DNA of 64,000 nt from Kineosporia sp. NBRC 101731 (GTDB lineage Bacteria > Actinomycetota > Actinomycetes > Actinomycetales > Kineosporiaceae), in NCBI RefSeq assembly GCF_030269305.1, contig NZ_BSTC01000009.1, positions 186,001 through 250,000 of the forward strand, in the 5' to 3' direction. The notes beneath the pieces are model-generated. The model was not told where the DNA came from and searched no databases. It saw only the letters and a program-made list of their open reading frames with translations. The position numbers and the translations under genes are program-made. Positions 10,740 to 20,048 of this stretch are shown here, one piece after another; within the stretch, counting starts at the first letter, position 1; every line of letters starts with the position of its first letter.

Positions 10740-13700
10740 TCCTCGATGAAAGTGCAGCCAATAGCCAGAGCGGTGCCACCTACCGAGATCTGCAACCCGA
10801 AACCGACAACGAGAGCTGCTGCGATTCCTGCTGCGGGTGCAAGAGTGACAAGGCTGTAGATCGCAAACCCGGTGGCCAGAACGCCAAAGCTAATGCCGAT
10901 GACCTCTGATGCTGTGGAGGCACCTGTGGGATCCGAACTCGTGACCGGACTACCCTTCGCGTAGAGGTAGGGGTGATCTTCCTGGTTAGTTGGATCTGTT
11001 TGCGTGAAGCGGCCATGGACGGGGTCATAAAAGCGAATTCCCAGCTTGACCAGTCCGGTACTGCCCTCGGTGTATCCGCCACCGAACCGATACGGCTGTA
11101 CGAGCGATCCGGTAGTAGCGGTGGTGGCCCCATACGCGGAGTACGTGTACGCCACTTCGGGCGTGGTTCCCGTTGCGGTGACCATGGCGCGCACGTTGTC
11201 CAGGTTATCCGTGAACGGGTAGTACTCGCTCGCCGAGGTGGCAGAGGTCCCGATGCGGATGGCCAGGAGCTGGCCCTGGGGATCGCGGACGGTCCAGGTG
11301 GTGGTGGTACCGGTCTTGGACCATGCGGGTGCGGGTGAGAACGGTGAGGCCATGAAGCTGGTGGCGCCGGAGGTCAGGCGGTTGCCGTTGCCGGAGGCGG
11401 CGTAGGTCTGGTCAGTCTTGGTGCCGCCGGTGGGGGTGAAGCTGGTGGCCTGGTCGCGGTCACCGTAGGTAGTAGTGCGGCCGGTCGCACTCTTGGCGGT
11501 GGTTTCGTTCCCGTTGGCGTCGTAGGTGAACCCGGTCCCGGCAATGGTGTCGCCGGTAGGAGTCTTGCCGGTAGCGTCGGTGAGCTGGTTGGCGGTGTTG
11601 TAGGTGTAGCTGGCGGCCGGGCTGGCGGTGGAGCAGGTGGCGCCGGCAGCGGTGTAGTACTTGGTGCGGTTCCCGGCTGCGGTGTAGCAGAACGCCTCGT
11701 ACGTGCTGGCGGTCCCACCGGCCGTGGGGGCGGTGGAGGCCACCGTCAGGCGGTTCTGGCTGTCGTGGGTGTAGGTCGTCTTCTTGCTGGTGAGGGCGTC
11801 GGTGACGGAGGTGACCAGTCCGGTGTCGGTGCTGGTCCCGTCGGTCTTGGTGTCGATGTAGGAGTAGGTCAGGTCCAGGCGAGTGGCCGCAGCCGCGCCG
11901 GCCTTGGCGACGATCTTTTTGATCCGCCCGGAGTCATCCAGGGTGTTGGTCTGGACGTTCGTGCCGCCGGGGTACTTAGTCCCGGTACGGCGCCCGTCGT
12001 CATCGACCTGCAGCAGGATGCACTTGCTGGCAGCCGTGCCGGGTGAGGCATAGGTCAGGCCGGTGCAGGTGCCGCCGGGCAACTGGACAGAAGTGAGCTG
12101 GTCAGCGTCGTTGTACCCGTAAGCGACGGTGCCGCCGTTGTCGTCGTACACCTTGAGGTTGGAGGCCTTGTCATAGGTCAGGGACGCGGTGCCCTCAGGA
12201 GCGGTGGTGGCCGTCAAGCGGCCCAGGTCGTCGCGGCCATAGTTCGTGACCCGGCTCGCGGTGGCGCCGGTGGCCGGGTACTCGGTCATCGAGCGCAGCC
12301 AGCCGTTATTAATACCGGTGGTACCACCGCCGAAGTACGAGGACTCGATGGATCCGTCGGCGTGCTGGACGTAGGTGACGCGGTCCATGGCGTCGTAGCC
12401 GTAGTACGTCTGCTGGCCCTTGCCGTCGGTCAGGGTCTGCAGCCGCGAGAGGCTGTCGTAGGTGTACGTCTGGTTGGCCAATGATCCGCCCGTGGGCGGG
12501 ATCATCGTGACCTGCTCGCCCTTGTCGTTGTACCGGTAAGCCGTACGGTGCGCTCCCGTGGCTGCCCGGGACGTGCCCTTGGCGTACTCGGCATCCCGGA
12601 CCTCGCACAGCGCACCGGACTTCGTCGCGGCCGGCGTGGTGCCGGGACCGCAGTGCACCACATCGCCGTACAAGGGATCGGTGTCACCCTCGTAGACGCT
12701 GACCGTGGTGGCGCTCTCGGTCTTGGTGCTGTTGGTCTTCTTCTCGCTGGTCGGGTTGTGCGCGGTGTTGTACGTGTACTCGGTGGCGTTGCCCTTGGAG
12801 TCGGTGCTCGTCTTCAGGTCGTACGTCTCGGCCCCGGTGCCGTAGCCGAGGGTGTACCCGGCGCCGGTCGGGGTCTTGGTGGACGTCATCCGGTAGGTGT
12901 CACCGGCAGTGTCGGCCTCGAATGTGTTGGTACTGGTCTGCGAACCGCCACCTGTGGCCCCGGTGGTGGAGGCGACGTCGTCGTTGGGTGAGTATGTCTT
13001 GGCCTCGCTCTTGCCCAGGGCATTCTTGGTCGAGGAGACCAGACCGCGGCCGTTGGCCGTGTATTCGGTCGTGTGACCGTTGGGGTCGGTGACCGTGTTC
13101 TTGATGGTGGGCTTGCCGTCGGCGTTGCGGGTGAACGTTCCGTAGTCGAACGTCCAGACCGAGTCCCCGGCAGCAGCAGAGTTCTTCCGCTTCAGCTGCG
13201 TGATCCGGCCCCTGCCGTCGTATGTCATCTCGGTGCGCAGGTTCTCCGGTGTCACGACCGCGGTGACCCGGTGCGCGGCGTCGTACTCGTACGCCACGGT
13301 GCCGCCGGCGGCGTCGGTGATGGAGTCCAGCTGGTTGTCCGAGCCGTTGTAGATGACCTGACGGCCCGAGGAATCGGTGATGAAGTCGTTGAAGTACCCC
13401 GAGAAGTTCGTCACCTCCAGGTTCCGGCCCCGCGTGTCGGTGACCGAGCGCAGGATCAGCGTGCCATCGATCTGCGACCGCGCCGAGGCGTCGTAGTTGA
13501 AGGTGATCTTGTTGCCGTTCTTGTCGGCCACCGACTCCAGACCATAGATCTGGTCCGCAGTGGTGCCGATGTTCTTGAACCGCTCGACCGTCTGAGATTT
13601 GCGGTCGGTCAGCTCGTAGTGACTGGTGTCAGGAACCGAAAGGTCCTTGTCCAGGCCCATCGGCCGGATCCAGCGGGTGTTGACGGCCTGGTTACGCAGG

Positions 13701-15127
13701 TAGGTGTGCTGGGCGCCGGCGCCGTCGCGGTAGAACATCGTCTGCGCCGCGCCCGTGGTGCCACCGGCGTAGGGCCACAGGCGGGTCCCGGTCAGCGAGG
13801 ACGTCCATCCGTAGCCGTTGACACCGATCCCGTCGGTGTCCAGCGACTGGGACGTGTGGGCCACGTTCAGGTCGATCCCGGAACCGGTGATCGACAGTTC
13901 CTTCGTGGTCAGCGTGGCGTTACCGGTGGCCGGGTTGATGCTGATGCTGGTGCGGTCGGACAGCTGCTCGGTCACGATCGCGGTGTTGCCCTTACGCACA
14001 CCGGTACGCGGCTCCCACTCCACATACATCGAGGGCGGAACGCTCGACTGCGCCGAACTGAACCGCAGCAGCCCGCCGTCATCGCTCTTGGCCTGCTTGC
14101 TCAGGATGAAACCGTTGTACTTCGAACCGCCTTCGGTCCATTCCTGCACCAGACGCGAAACGTCGAAGTACTGGGAGGTCCCGTTGGGCGTCAGCGCCTT
14201 GCGCTCATACACATCCGCGGAGGCGTCACCGCCACCACCGGCCGTGCTCCACTTCGCCGAGCCATTGCGGGTGGCCCACGTCGCCGACGTCGTAAACGCA
14301 CTGGTGAGCGCCCGAACATCAACCGTGCTGGCCGCGTAGGCAGAATCGTTGACCACGAACAGGTTCAGACGCGCGGTCGCGATCTGCGCATCAGCCGGAA
14401 CCACGTCCAGGAGCTGGTCGAAACGCACCAGCGCCCGCCGCTCGTTGCCCGAGTCAGCCGTCCACTGCGTCAGGATCTCCGAGCCCGAGCACAACGGGCC
14501 CTCAGCCTCGGGCCGGTTGGACTGCAGCGTGCACGCCGCCATCGGCGCCCCGACCCCGATCGTCGGGTCGATCGCCACCGGCCACGCCCGGTCCTTGGCC
14601 GCCAGCCACTCCCGATCCGGGGTCAGCGTCAACGTCCACGAATCACCGCCGGAGTCCTTGCTCACCAGCGTCGTGATCGCCGTTGAGGGCTCACCGTGGG
14701 CATCGTTCATGACCGGACGCGGGATCTCGAACGCGACCTTGCCATCAGCGCCCAGGACGTCAACCGCCCCGAACTCCTTGACCTTCAGCGTCATCCCGGC
14801 GCCGGTCTTCACCGTGAAACTCAGCGAACCACCCGGCAGAGCATCCACATCAGCCAGCGAACCCACGTACGCGGTCTCCTTGACCGCATCCCCCATGGCT
14901 ACATAGGAGAAGTCGACACCCGGGAGCGCATCGGCATAGGAGGCCTCGGCCTTCTTCACCGTCGCGGCCTGGTCGGACACCTTCGGAGCATCCGGCAGCT
15001 CGGTCGCTGCTGCGCCACGCTGCGCAGGAGTAGTTTCCAGGTCCTCCACCGGGGTCTTGTCCGGCGCCAACTCCAAGGACACAAACGCGTCCTTGTCGCT
15101 GCCGTCCACGATCTTTACCGGCTCCAC
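10733..15127 (-). CDS. Secreted RHS/YD-repeat protein with DNRLRE domain (main part, N-terminus in another frame)
   Basis: 1464-codon frame that opens at a GTG at 15127 but is really the continuation of the frame starting at 15681 (see the frameshift finding). Order: a DNRLRE-type beta-sandwich at about residues 190-360 (ALVRFDQLL..., VQEWTEGGSKYNGFIL), a linker, many YD repeats at about 550-1250 (for example YGYDAMDRVTYV, YTYDSLSRLQTL, YEYDAAHRVTAV), then the RHS-associated core (GIRFYDPVHGRFTQTDP) at about 1370. The variable tip after DPTG is only about 65 residues, hydrophobic and glycine/alanine-rich, ending TFIEEC. RHS shells enclose a C-terminal toxin in known family members. Here the tip looks membrane-active rather than enzymatic; that is inference. 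Confidence 0.85.
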   Translation of the reverse strand: MEPVKIVDGSDKDAFVSLELAPDKTPVEDLETTPAQRGAAATELPDAPKVSDQAATVKKAEASYADALPGVDFSYVAMGDAVKETAYVGSLADVDALPGGSLSFTVKTGAGMTLKVKEFGAVDVLGADGKVAFEIPRPVMNDAHGEPSTAITTLVSKDSGGDSWTLTLTPDREWLAAKDRAWPVAIDPTIGVGAPMAACTLQSNRPEAEGPLCSGSEILTQWTADSGNERRALVRFDQLLDVVPADAQIATARLNLFVVNDSAYAASTVDVRALTSAFTTSATWATRNGSAKWSTAGGGGDASADVYERKALTPNGTSQYFDVSRLVQEWTEGGSKYNGFILSKQAKSDDGGLLRFSSAQSSVPPSMYVEWEPRTGVRKGNTAIVTEQLSDRTSISINPATGNATLTTKELSITGSGIDLNVAHTSQSLDTDGIGVNGYGWTSSLTGTRLWPYAGGTTGAAQTMFYRDGAGAQHTYLRNQAVNTRWIRPMGLDKDLSVPDTSHYELTDRKSQTVERFKNIGTTADQIYGLESVADKNGNKITFNYDASARSQIDGTLILRSVTDTRGRNLEVTNFSGYFNDFITDSSGRQVIYNGSDNQLDSITDAAGGTVAYEYDAAHRVTAVVTPENLRTEMTYDGRGRITQLKRKNSAAAGDSVWTFDYGTFTRNADGKPTIKNTVTDPNGHTTEYTANGRGLVSSTKNALGKSEAKTYSPNDDVASTTGATGGGSQTSTNTFEADTAGDTYRMTSTKTPTGAGYTLGYGTGAETYDLKTSTDSKGNATEYTYNTAHNPTSEKKTNSTKTESATTVSVYEGDTDPLYGDVVHCGPGTTPAATKSGALCEVRDAEYAKGTSRAATGAHRTAYRYNDKGEQVTMIPPTGGSLANQTYTYDSLSRLQTLTDGKGQQTYYGYDAMDRVTYVQHADGSIESSYFGGGTTGINNGWLRSMTEYPATGATASRVTNYGRDDLGRLTATTAPEGTASLTYDKASNLKVYDDNGGTVAYGYNDADQLTSVQLPGGTCTGLTYASPGTAASKCILLQVDDDGRRTGTKYPGGTNVQTNTLDDSGRIKKIVAKAGAAAATRLDLTYSYIDTKTDGTSTDTGLVTSVTDALTSKKTTYTHDSQNRLTVASTAPTAGGTASTYEAFCYTAAGNRTKYYTAAGATCSTASPAASYTYNTANQLTDATGKTPTGDTIAGTGFTYDANGNETTAKSATGRTTTYGDRDQATSFTPTGGTKTDQTYAASGNGNRLTSGATSFMASPFSPAPAWSKTGTTTTWTVRDPQGQLLAIRIGTSATSASEYYPFTDNLDNVRAMVTATGTTPEVAYTYSAYGATTATTGSLVQPYRFGGGYTEGSTGLVKLGIRFYDPVHGRFTQTDPTNQEDHPYLYAKGSPVTSSDPTGASTASEVIGISFGVLATGFAIYSLVTLAPAAGIAAALVVGFGLQISVGGTALAIGCTFIEEC
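11280..11543. repeat. RHS core duplication, copy 2 (in the main RHS gene)
   Basis: Direct partner of 10073-10335. It encodes the same stretch of RHS core in the main gene. Confidence 0.85.
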
Positions 15128-15681
15128 CAGTGACTTCGGCAGCTCCAGGGCGTAGTCGTTCGCCCCGTTCGTCCACCCACCGCTGGCTTGTCAGCCTTCA
15201 GCGTGTTGTCGATCGGCTGCCAGTCACCGCCAGCGTTCTGGAAGTTGATCGGCGCGGCCGACAACTGCGTCACGCGGGTGCCCGTCACCGGATCCGCGAA
15301 CGTGCGCGACATCCGCGTCCGGTCACCCACCAGTTCCTGCTTGCCTGTGTCGGGTTTGGCGGCAGAAAGTGCCTTGGCCTTCAGCTTTGCCTCATCGGCA
15401 GAGCTCATCGGCGTGTAGGACGTCGGTGGCTTGGAGGGCCGCTGGTCTGCGGCAGCCGATGTTGCGGCAGAGGAGTTGGTGGCTGCCATGGCGCTTTGCA
15501 CTGGCACCAGCGAGCAAGCCACCGCGACGCCGACGCCGGCTGCCATGAATGTCAACGGCCGAGGGCCCAGGGCGCCACCGCCCGGGGAAGGTTCTCTGGG
15601 CGTGGACGCCTTCACTACCGACCCGTCCACAACACGGACACGCAGTAAACGGAAAAAGGCATGGTGCGACCATCTGAGCAT
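15115..15681 (-). pseudogene. N-terminal part of the RHS protein with signal peptide, frameshifted from the rest
   Basis: Starts at the ATG at 15681 with AAGGGAT 8 nt upstream. A long n-region is followed by a hydrophobic core (FMAAGVGVAVACSLVPV) and an AMA-A cleavage site near residue 66, so the protein is exported. The conserved pre-DNRLRE region (RVTQLSAAPINFQNAGGDWQ, IDNTL) leads to DKPAVGG and then turns into non-family sequence. Adding one base at about 15170 restores T-N-G-A-N-D-Y-A-L-E-L-P-K-S, typical of the family, and joins this frame to 10733-15127. The gene is therefore broken by a 1-nt deletion, unless this is a sequencing error. Full length would be about 1,650 residues. Confidence 0.8.
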
Positions 15682-15770
15682 GCAGGATCCCTTGTGAGGA
15701 ATGGGGTTCGGGACCGGATGGGCCCCTGTAACAAGCCCTCACAGTCTGCACATAGAAATGGTACGAAAGG

Positions 15771-15798
15771 CTTCATCCCACCAAATCGGTGGGTGAAG
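15771..15798. promoter_or_regulatory. Hairpin upstream of the RHS gene
   Basis: CTTCATCCCACC and GGTGGGTGAAG pair with one bulged base around AAATC, about 90 nt before the RHS start codon. It may lie in the RHS leader; function unknown. Confidence 0.35.
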
Positions 15799-16656
15799 TA
15801 CCCCATATGGCACGGCAGTGGACTTGATCTTGCTTCTCTGGCAATGGTTTCGTCGAGGGCGCACACAGGGTTGCTGCAGCGTCCAAAAATCTGATATTGG
15901 GGGTTCTGTCGGGTCTGAACGGGAGGCTTGAGAACCTCCGGCGTACCGAACGTGCGGCAGTTCTGGGGCCTGCTGGTACGGCAACCTCTGGGGCAGCCCG
16001 CATGGGCATCTTCGGGCGGTCCCGGCGCCGACTACTTGGGCGCTGAACCATGGTGAGCAGCGAACCAGCAATGACCATGCGAGCTGCGGCTTAGTCCTTG
16101 GCGTTGCTACCTGTCGATAGAGTTCTGTATCTCCACCCCGCCTCCCTGGGCTGCTCGGCGTGCGCCGCCGCCCTTCGCAGGTGCGAGGAGTCCGAGTTAT
16201 GCGCCAAATACCCGCCGCGGACTTTGGCGCCCCGGTCCAGTGGCGAGAGCAGCTAGTCATAGTCCGGCAACTATCGTTGCAGCAGAACCGCTCTCGCCGG
16301 GATGTGGGCTGGAAGCATAGTCTGGCAGTAGGCGCCTTTCACCGCAGCGGAAGTGGTCTTCTGGGTGCGGTCGACGCGTGACAGGAAAGGGGCTGCCGTG
16401 ACGGGTGACTGTCCGGCTAGTTTGGAGGACGCTCCCGCGTATGGGGCGCGGAACGTTCGCATCGTGACGGCCGGAACTAGGGTAGGCGTTCCCTGGTCCG
16501 ATGAACTGCGGTGACCTTGCTTGTCCGGTGCTGCTGGGTTGGCGGGGTCGTGTCGTCGGGAGCGTGGCGTTGCCGTCCAGACTGATCCCACGAATCTTCG
16601 CCATGAGCATCGCTTTCTGTTCCGCAACGGCACGGCGGTCAGATCTGGGCAACAGG
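15799..16656. other. Intergenic stretch without a convincing gene
   Basis: Several overlapping frames exist on both strands, but none has protein-like composition with a ribosome site. It probably holds the RHS promoter on the minus strand and decayed DNA. Confidence 0.5.
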
Positions 16657-16690
16657 GAAAGGGCCGACCGCTCACGCAGCCGGCCCTTTC
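16657..16690. terminator. Hairpin with T-rich 3' end
   Basis: GAAAGGGCCG (16657-16666) pairs with CGGCCCTTTC (16681-16690). It sits just before the start of the gene at 16747 and argues against the longer in-frame start at 16501. Confidence 0.5.
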
Positions 16691-16746
16691 GTCTACCTCC
16701 TGGAACGGGTCTCCCTTCTCATGGTCTGTTCTACACCGAGCACCTG

Positions 16747-17643
16747 ATGACGCTGATCGACCTGCCCTGGCGCTACGCCAAGGTCGCCAACCGTCAGCAG
16801 GCGACCCGGGCCTGGGGCAACGGCGGTCCGATCCCGCACGAGGCAATCGGCTTGAACTGGGAACCGGTCGCAACGGACGACTTCACGACCCTGGTGCCCA
16901 AGGCCATGGCCGGGGACGACCACGCGCGCTTCACACTGCAGGTGGCCGGTGGCATCGCGCTGGTCGCCGACAAGGTCCTGATGTCCAACACTGGTAGCGC
17001 CTTCGACTCCGGGCAGGCGCCGTTCCGCTCGAACGTCAACGACGTGGTGGCCGAGCTGGGCAGGGCCAGCAACGAGGCGGGCCTGTGGCAGCTGGCTCGG
17101 GCCGCGAACGCGTTCCGGGCTGACCGGCGCGCGAGCAACTCCTTCACCCGGCAGGAAGTTCTGCGGACCCCGCCCGGCCCGGACAACTACACCGTCCCCC
17201 AGGTCAAGCGGAGTAGGCCGTCCGAGCTCGTGCTCGACAACGCTCAGCAGCCGGTCGCGCTGACCCCATTCGAGCTGCTCTACACCTCCAACCCTCAGCG
17301 CGCCGAGGACGAGAAGGCCAAGAAGGACAAGACGACCAAGCAGCCGAAGCCGGCTGAGACCACTGCGGCGAAGGTCCGGCGACTGCGGGCCTCGCTCGCA
17401 CAGCAGGTGCGGGGCTCCCAGGAAGACCTCAGGGCGCTCATCGCGCTGGGCGCCGATCCCACTGTCCAGCCGGTCCTGGGCGACCACGAGCTGTGGCAGG
17501 GCCTGATGTCCGCCGTCCAGGAGATCATGGGGCAGCTGTACGTGGCCCAGCCGCCGGCCCCGTCCCTGATCGACTTCGACGAGGACGAGCCCGAGGAACT
17601 CGATGACTTCGACGAGGACGCCGCCGAGGGGAACGTCGAATGA
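16747..17643 (+). CDS. Protein of unknown function with acidic C-terminus, paired with a GIY-YIG protein
   Basis: 298 residues from the ATG at 16747; no strong ribosome site is visible, and the choice rests on protein-like sequence beginning here and the hairpin just upstream. The N-terminal ~150 residues look globular (MTLIDLPWRYAKVANRQQ..., FTLQVAGGIALVADKV). A Lys-rich stretch (EDEKAKKDKTTKQPKPAE) at about 185-205 is followed by a helical part, and the C-terminus is very acidic (FDEDEPEELDDFDED). No family is recognised. Its stop overlaps the start of the GIY-YIG gene, so the two are translated together and probably act together. Confidence 0.7.
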   Translation: MTLIDLPWRYAKVANRQQATRAWGNGGPIPHEAIGLNWEPVATDDFTTLVPKAMAGDDHARFTLQVAGGIALVADKVLMSNTGSAFDSGQAPFRSNVNDVVAELGRASNEAGLWQLARAANAFRADRRASNSFTRQEVLRTPPGPDNYTVPQVKRSRPSELVLDNAQQPVALTPFELLYTSNPQRAEDEKAKKDKTTKQPKPAETTAAKVRRLRASLAQQVRGSQEDLRALIALGADPTVQPVLGDHELWQGLMSAVQEIMGQLYVAQPPAPSLIDFDEDEPEELDDFDEDAAEGNVE

Positions 17644-18029
17644 TCCTCAAAGCTGAGCATCCCCTGGCGTTCAGCTGGCGCGCGCTGCTGGAGGTGGCGG
17701 GGGAAGACTTGCACCCCGAGGCCAAGCCATGGCAGCTGTACCCGATCGGGCTCGCGCCCCAAGCGCTCGTGAATGTGCCGCACACCAGCATGCCGCTCAT
17801 CTACGCGGTGCCGGGCAACGGCTGGACCTACGTCGGGCAGACCCGACAGACACTGCGCGCCCGGCTGGCCGGGCACCTGCGCAACCCGCTCAAGGCCAGG
17901 ACGTGGGCCGCCATCATGGTCGTCGAGCTGCAGCCCGACATCAGCGCCGCACGCCTGGACGAGCTGGAGTCCAGCGGGCACCATCTCCTGCGCCCACGCA
18001 CAGGGGAGCGGTGGCCCCTCGTCAGCTGA
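17640..18029 (+). CDS. Small GIY-YIG nuclease-like protein
   Basis: 129 residues; ATG overlaps the upstream stop (ATGA). The GIY-YIG core is visible at about residues 54-95: PLIYAVPG, then WTYVGQT, then the conserved Arg in LRARLAGHL and a Glu in RLDELES further on. This order fits a GIY-YIG endonuclease domain standing nearly alone, with about 50 extra N-terminal residues. Stand-alone GIY-YIG proteins act on DNA in repair, homing or restriction. Being coupled to an unknown acidic protein inside an integrated island, it could be part of a defence or mobile-element function; that is inference. Confidence 0.75.
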   Translation: MILKAEHPLAFSWRALLEVAGEDLHPEAKPWQLYPIGLAPQALVNVPHTSMPLIYAVPGNGWTYVGQTRQTLRARLAGHLRNPLKARTWAAIMVVELQPDISAARLDELESSGHHLLRPRTGERWPLVS

Positions 18030-18153
18030 GTTCACGCCTCAAGCGGACCACCAAGCTGAGCTCTGAAGACGGCCGAAAGCGAAACGGTTCAGCCAGACAC
18101 GAAAACACCCGGTCGGCTACCGGGAAGGCTGTCGAGGGACCAGCACTCGAAGA

Positions 18154-18186
18154 GCCCTCGCCCGCTCTCCCCGAGCGGGCGAGGGC
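18154..18186 (+). terminator. Strong terminator hairpin after the GIY-YIG unit
   Basis: Perfect 13-bp stem GCCCTCGCCCGCT / AGCGGGCGAGGGC with a 7-nt loop, followed by CCCCTTT. It lies 125 nt after the GIY-YIG stop. The rest of 18030-18521 shows no convincing gene. Confidence 0.75.
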
Positions 18187-18521
18187 CCCTTTGCCGTGTG
18201 GCATGAGAAGGTTCGGGGCACACAAGCATTTACTGAGTCGATCACTTGTGGCCAATTCAGAGGCGAAATCCACGTGTGCGGCTCCCGGTGAGCGGTCACT
18301 CAGCCGCAACCGACTCACCAGGCAGCAGAGGCGGCCGCCCGCACTCTGCTCGAGGCGCTCGTGGGCCGAATGGGGGACGACGCCGCGGTAAAATCCCAGG
18401 CGGCAGAGGCTTTTAGCGTCACCGAGTGATCGCCAGCAGAAGAGCTGCAATGGTTGCCCGTCCCTCGAACGGAGTGAACCTCCAACAGATGCAGCCAGGC
18501 TGGCGTTCCTACGGCCTGTTG

Positions 18522-18953
18522 CTATCGGACTCGGCCGTGGCTGTCTCGCATCGTCAGCCCCATCCGGGTGAGGCCAGACCAGATGGTCTTGGAGTCGACG
18601 CCGAATCGGTCCGCAACGCGGGCCAGAGACTCACCGCTTGTGTAAAGGCGCGCCGCTTCGTGGAGAGCGCCGTCGCTCAAGCCCTGGCGTCGCATGGCGA
18701 CCCCGCTGCGCTGCAAGTGTTGAGAAACGGTCACTCGGTGGATGCCGAACTGCTGGGCGAGCTCGTACGTCGTCTGCCCCTGCTGGTAGCCGTCCACAAG
18801 TACGCGGACCTGCTCGGCGTTGAGCCGCCTCAGCGGCGGCTTCGGGCTGGGCAGTAGCTCAACGTCAACTTCGTTACTCTGAGATAGGTGGCCGATACGT
18901 TGCACCCCTTCTGACCAGGGCACAAAGTTCGAATAACGTCCCAGCAGGTCCAC
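18522..18953 (-). CDS. Helix-turn-helix protein with two Hin/resolvase-like HTH motifs
   Basis: 143 residues from a GTG at 18953; an in-frame TAA lies five codons upstream and no clear ribosome site is seen. Two similar HTH units are visible: about residues 46-84 (LVDGYQQGQTTYELAQQFG with IHRVTVSQHLQRSGV) and about 95-130 (AARLYTSGESLARVADRFG with VDSKTIWSGLTRMGL). This HTH type is found at the C-terminus of small serine recombinases and in stand-alone phage or mobile-element regulators. No catalytic domain is present, so it is either a regulator or a recombinase remnant. Confidence 0.7.
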   Translation of the reverse strand: MDLLGRYSNFVPWSEGVQRIGHLSQSNEVDVELLPSPKPPLRRLNAEQVRVLVDGYQQGQTTYELAQQFGIHRVTVSQHLQRSGVAMRRQGLSDGALHEAARLYTSGESLARVADRFGVDSKTIWSGLTRMGLTMRDSHGRVR

Positions 18954-18984
18954 TTGAGGGACACCTTAGGTGCCCTGTTCAAGT
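18952..18984. repeat. Imperfect inverted repeat at the start of the HTH gene
   Basis: ACTTGA-GGGA-CACCT and AGGTG-CCCTGT-TCAAGT face each other across TA and touch the GTG start. A possible operator for the HTH protein, or the end of a mobile unit. Confidence 0.4.
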
Positions 18985-19457
18985 CCGTCGATCAGGATCT
19001 GACCTGCGGTGTTTGATTCTGTCAGATGTTGAATGGGCCCGAACTCGGGTTCGGGTTCCGGCGGCTCGGTCTGAGCAGTTCTGTCGGGTCCGCTGTCAGA
19101 AAATCTGCTCGTTCGGCCTGACAAAACCCGGTTCTCGGTGATGGGCGGAGCCTGAGATCAGCTGGCTCCTCGACGTGAGCTGGAGGGACCGGGCCGGCTG
19201 GTCCCGTGAGGAGCAGCGTTCAGCCTCCAGCGTCTCTGCATGCCCATGACTCTGCTCGAGATGGTCCTGGACCCGCAGGCTGAGGCCGACGTTTGCGACA
19301 TCTGCGGCCGGGCTCCCGTTCGGGCCTCCGGCCGGTCAGGGTGGCGACATCCCGGTGGTGGTAGGTCGTATCGGCGACAACCTCGATGTCTCGTTCGGGG
19401 AGGGCCCAGGGGTCGACCGGCCCCGGACCATCCCGAGCAGGAGCAGCGTGAACGTCT
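18985..19457. other. Intergenic stretch without a convincing gene
   Basis: About 470 bp between the island and the urea-transport block. Short frames exist, including a minus-strand segment with VVADTTYHHRDVATL that may be transposase debris. Nothing complete can be supported. Confidence 0.4.
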
Positions 19458-20048
19458 CTAACCCTCATACCCCTGGCGGGCGACGCGGTTGCGGATGCTG
19501 TCGAGCACCGCCTCCGCCGCCCACGCGGCGGCGTCGGCGATGTCACGCCCGCCCATGGCGAACTCGCGGCGAAACGTCACCCAGGTCCCGGCCGAGTCGA
19601 GGTGGGACAGCGCCACGATGACTGCCCTGCGCTGCGCCGCGTCGAGGGATGGCACCTCGGCATCCAGCAGCCGCTCGAGCTGCGCCCGGCCGGCGGCCGG
19701 CGCCGCGCCGCTCACGCCGCGCATTGCGGCCTCGGCGACGACGTGCGCGAGCTCCGGCCGCGCGTCGTACCGCCGCATCGCGTCGCCGATCGCGAGGGGG
19801 ATGTCGAAGATCGAGTGCGACTGCTCGCGGGCGAACACTGTCGCGTCGATCCACGATGCGGTCGCCAGCAGCAGATCGACACGCGTGGGATAATTACGGA
19901 ACACCGTGCGCTCGGCGATGCCGGCCCGCCGCGCAACGAGCCGAAACGACACGTCGTCGCTGCCGACCTCCTCGATCAGCTCGGCGTAGGCGGCGAGGAC
20001 CGCCACTTGCGTGCCGCTCAGCGCCGGGACGGCCATCGACTCGGTCAC
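19458..20048 (-). CDS. TetR/AcrR family transcriptional regulator
   Basis: 196 residues from a GTG at 20048 that overlaps the stop of the upstream regulator (GTGA) and follows GGAG; an ATG at 20036 is an alternative. The N-terminal HTH is clear (VSFRLVARRAGIAERTVFRNYPTR), followed by a helical ligand domain of the TetR type. It is the last gene of the minus-strand block after the urea importer and permease. It is related in plan to the regulator directly before it, suggesting an old duplication. Control of the urt/permease genes is likely from position but not shown. Confidence 0.88.
   Translation of the reverse strand: MTESMAVPALSGTQVAVLAAYAELIEEVGSDDVSFRLVARRAGIAERTVFRNYPTRVDLLLATASWIDATVFAREQSHSIFDIPLAIGDAMRRYDARPELAHVVAEAAMRGVSGAAPAAGRAQLERLLDAEVPSLDAAQRRAVIVALSHLDSAGTWVTFRREFAMGGRDIADAAAWAAEAVLDSIRNRVARQGYEG

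Noticed and set aside
13073-14686. 537-codon plus-strand frame inside the RHS gene
   Set aside because: Composition is typical of antisense to a GC-rich gene, and the minus-strand frame shows clear YD repeats and DNRLRE features.
15739-16652. Minus-strand frames of 130-200 codons upstream of the RHS gene
   Set aside because: No ribosome sites, low protein-likeness and mutually overlapping frames.
19220-19546. Minus-strand frame with VVADTTYHHRDVATL as a transposase gene
   Set aside because: Only a short segment looks protein-like and no flanking repeats are seen; noted as possible debris only.
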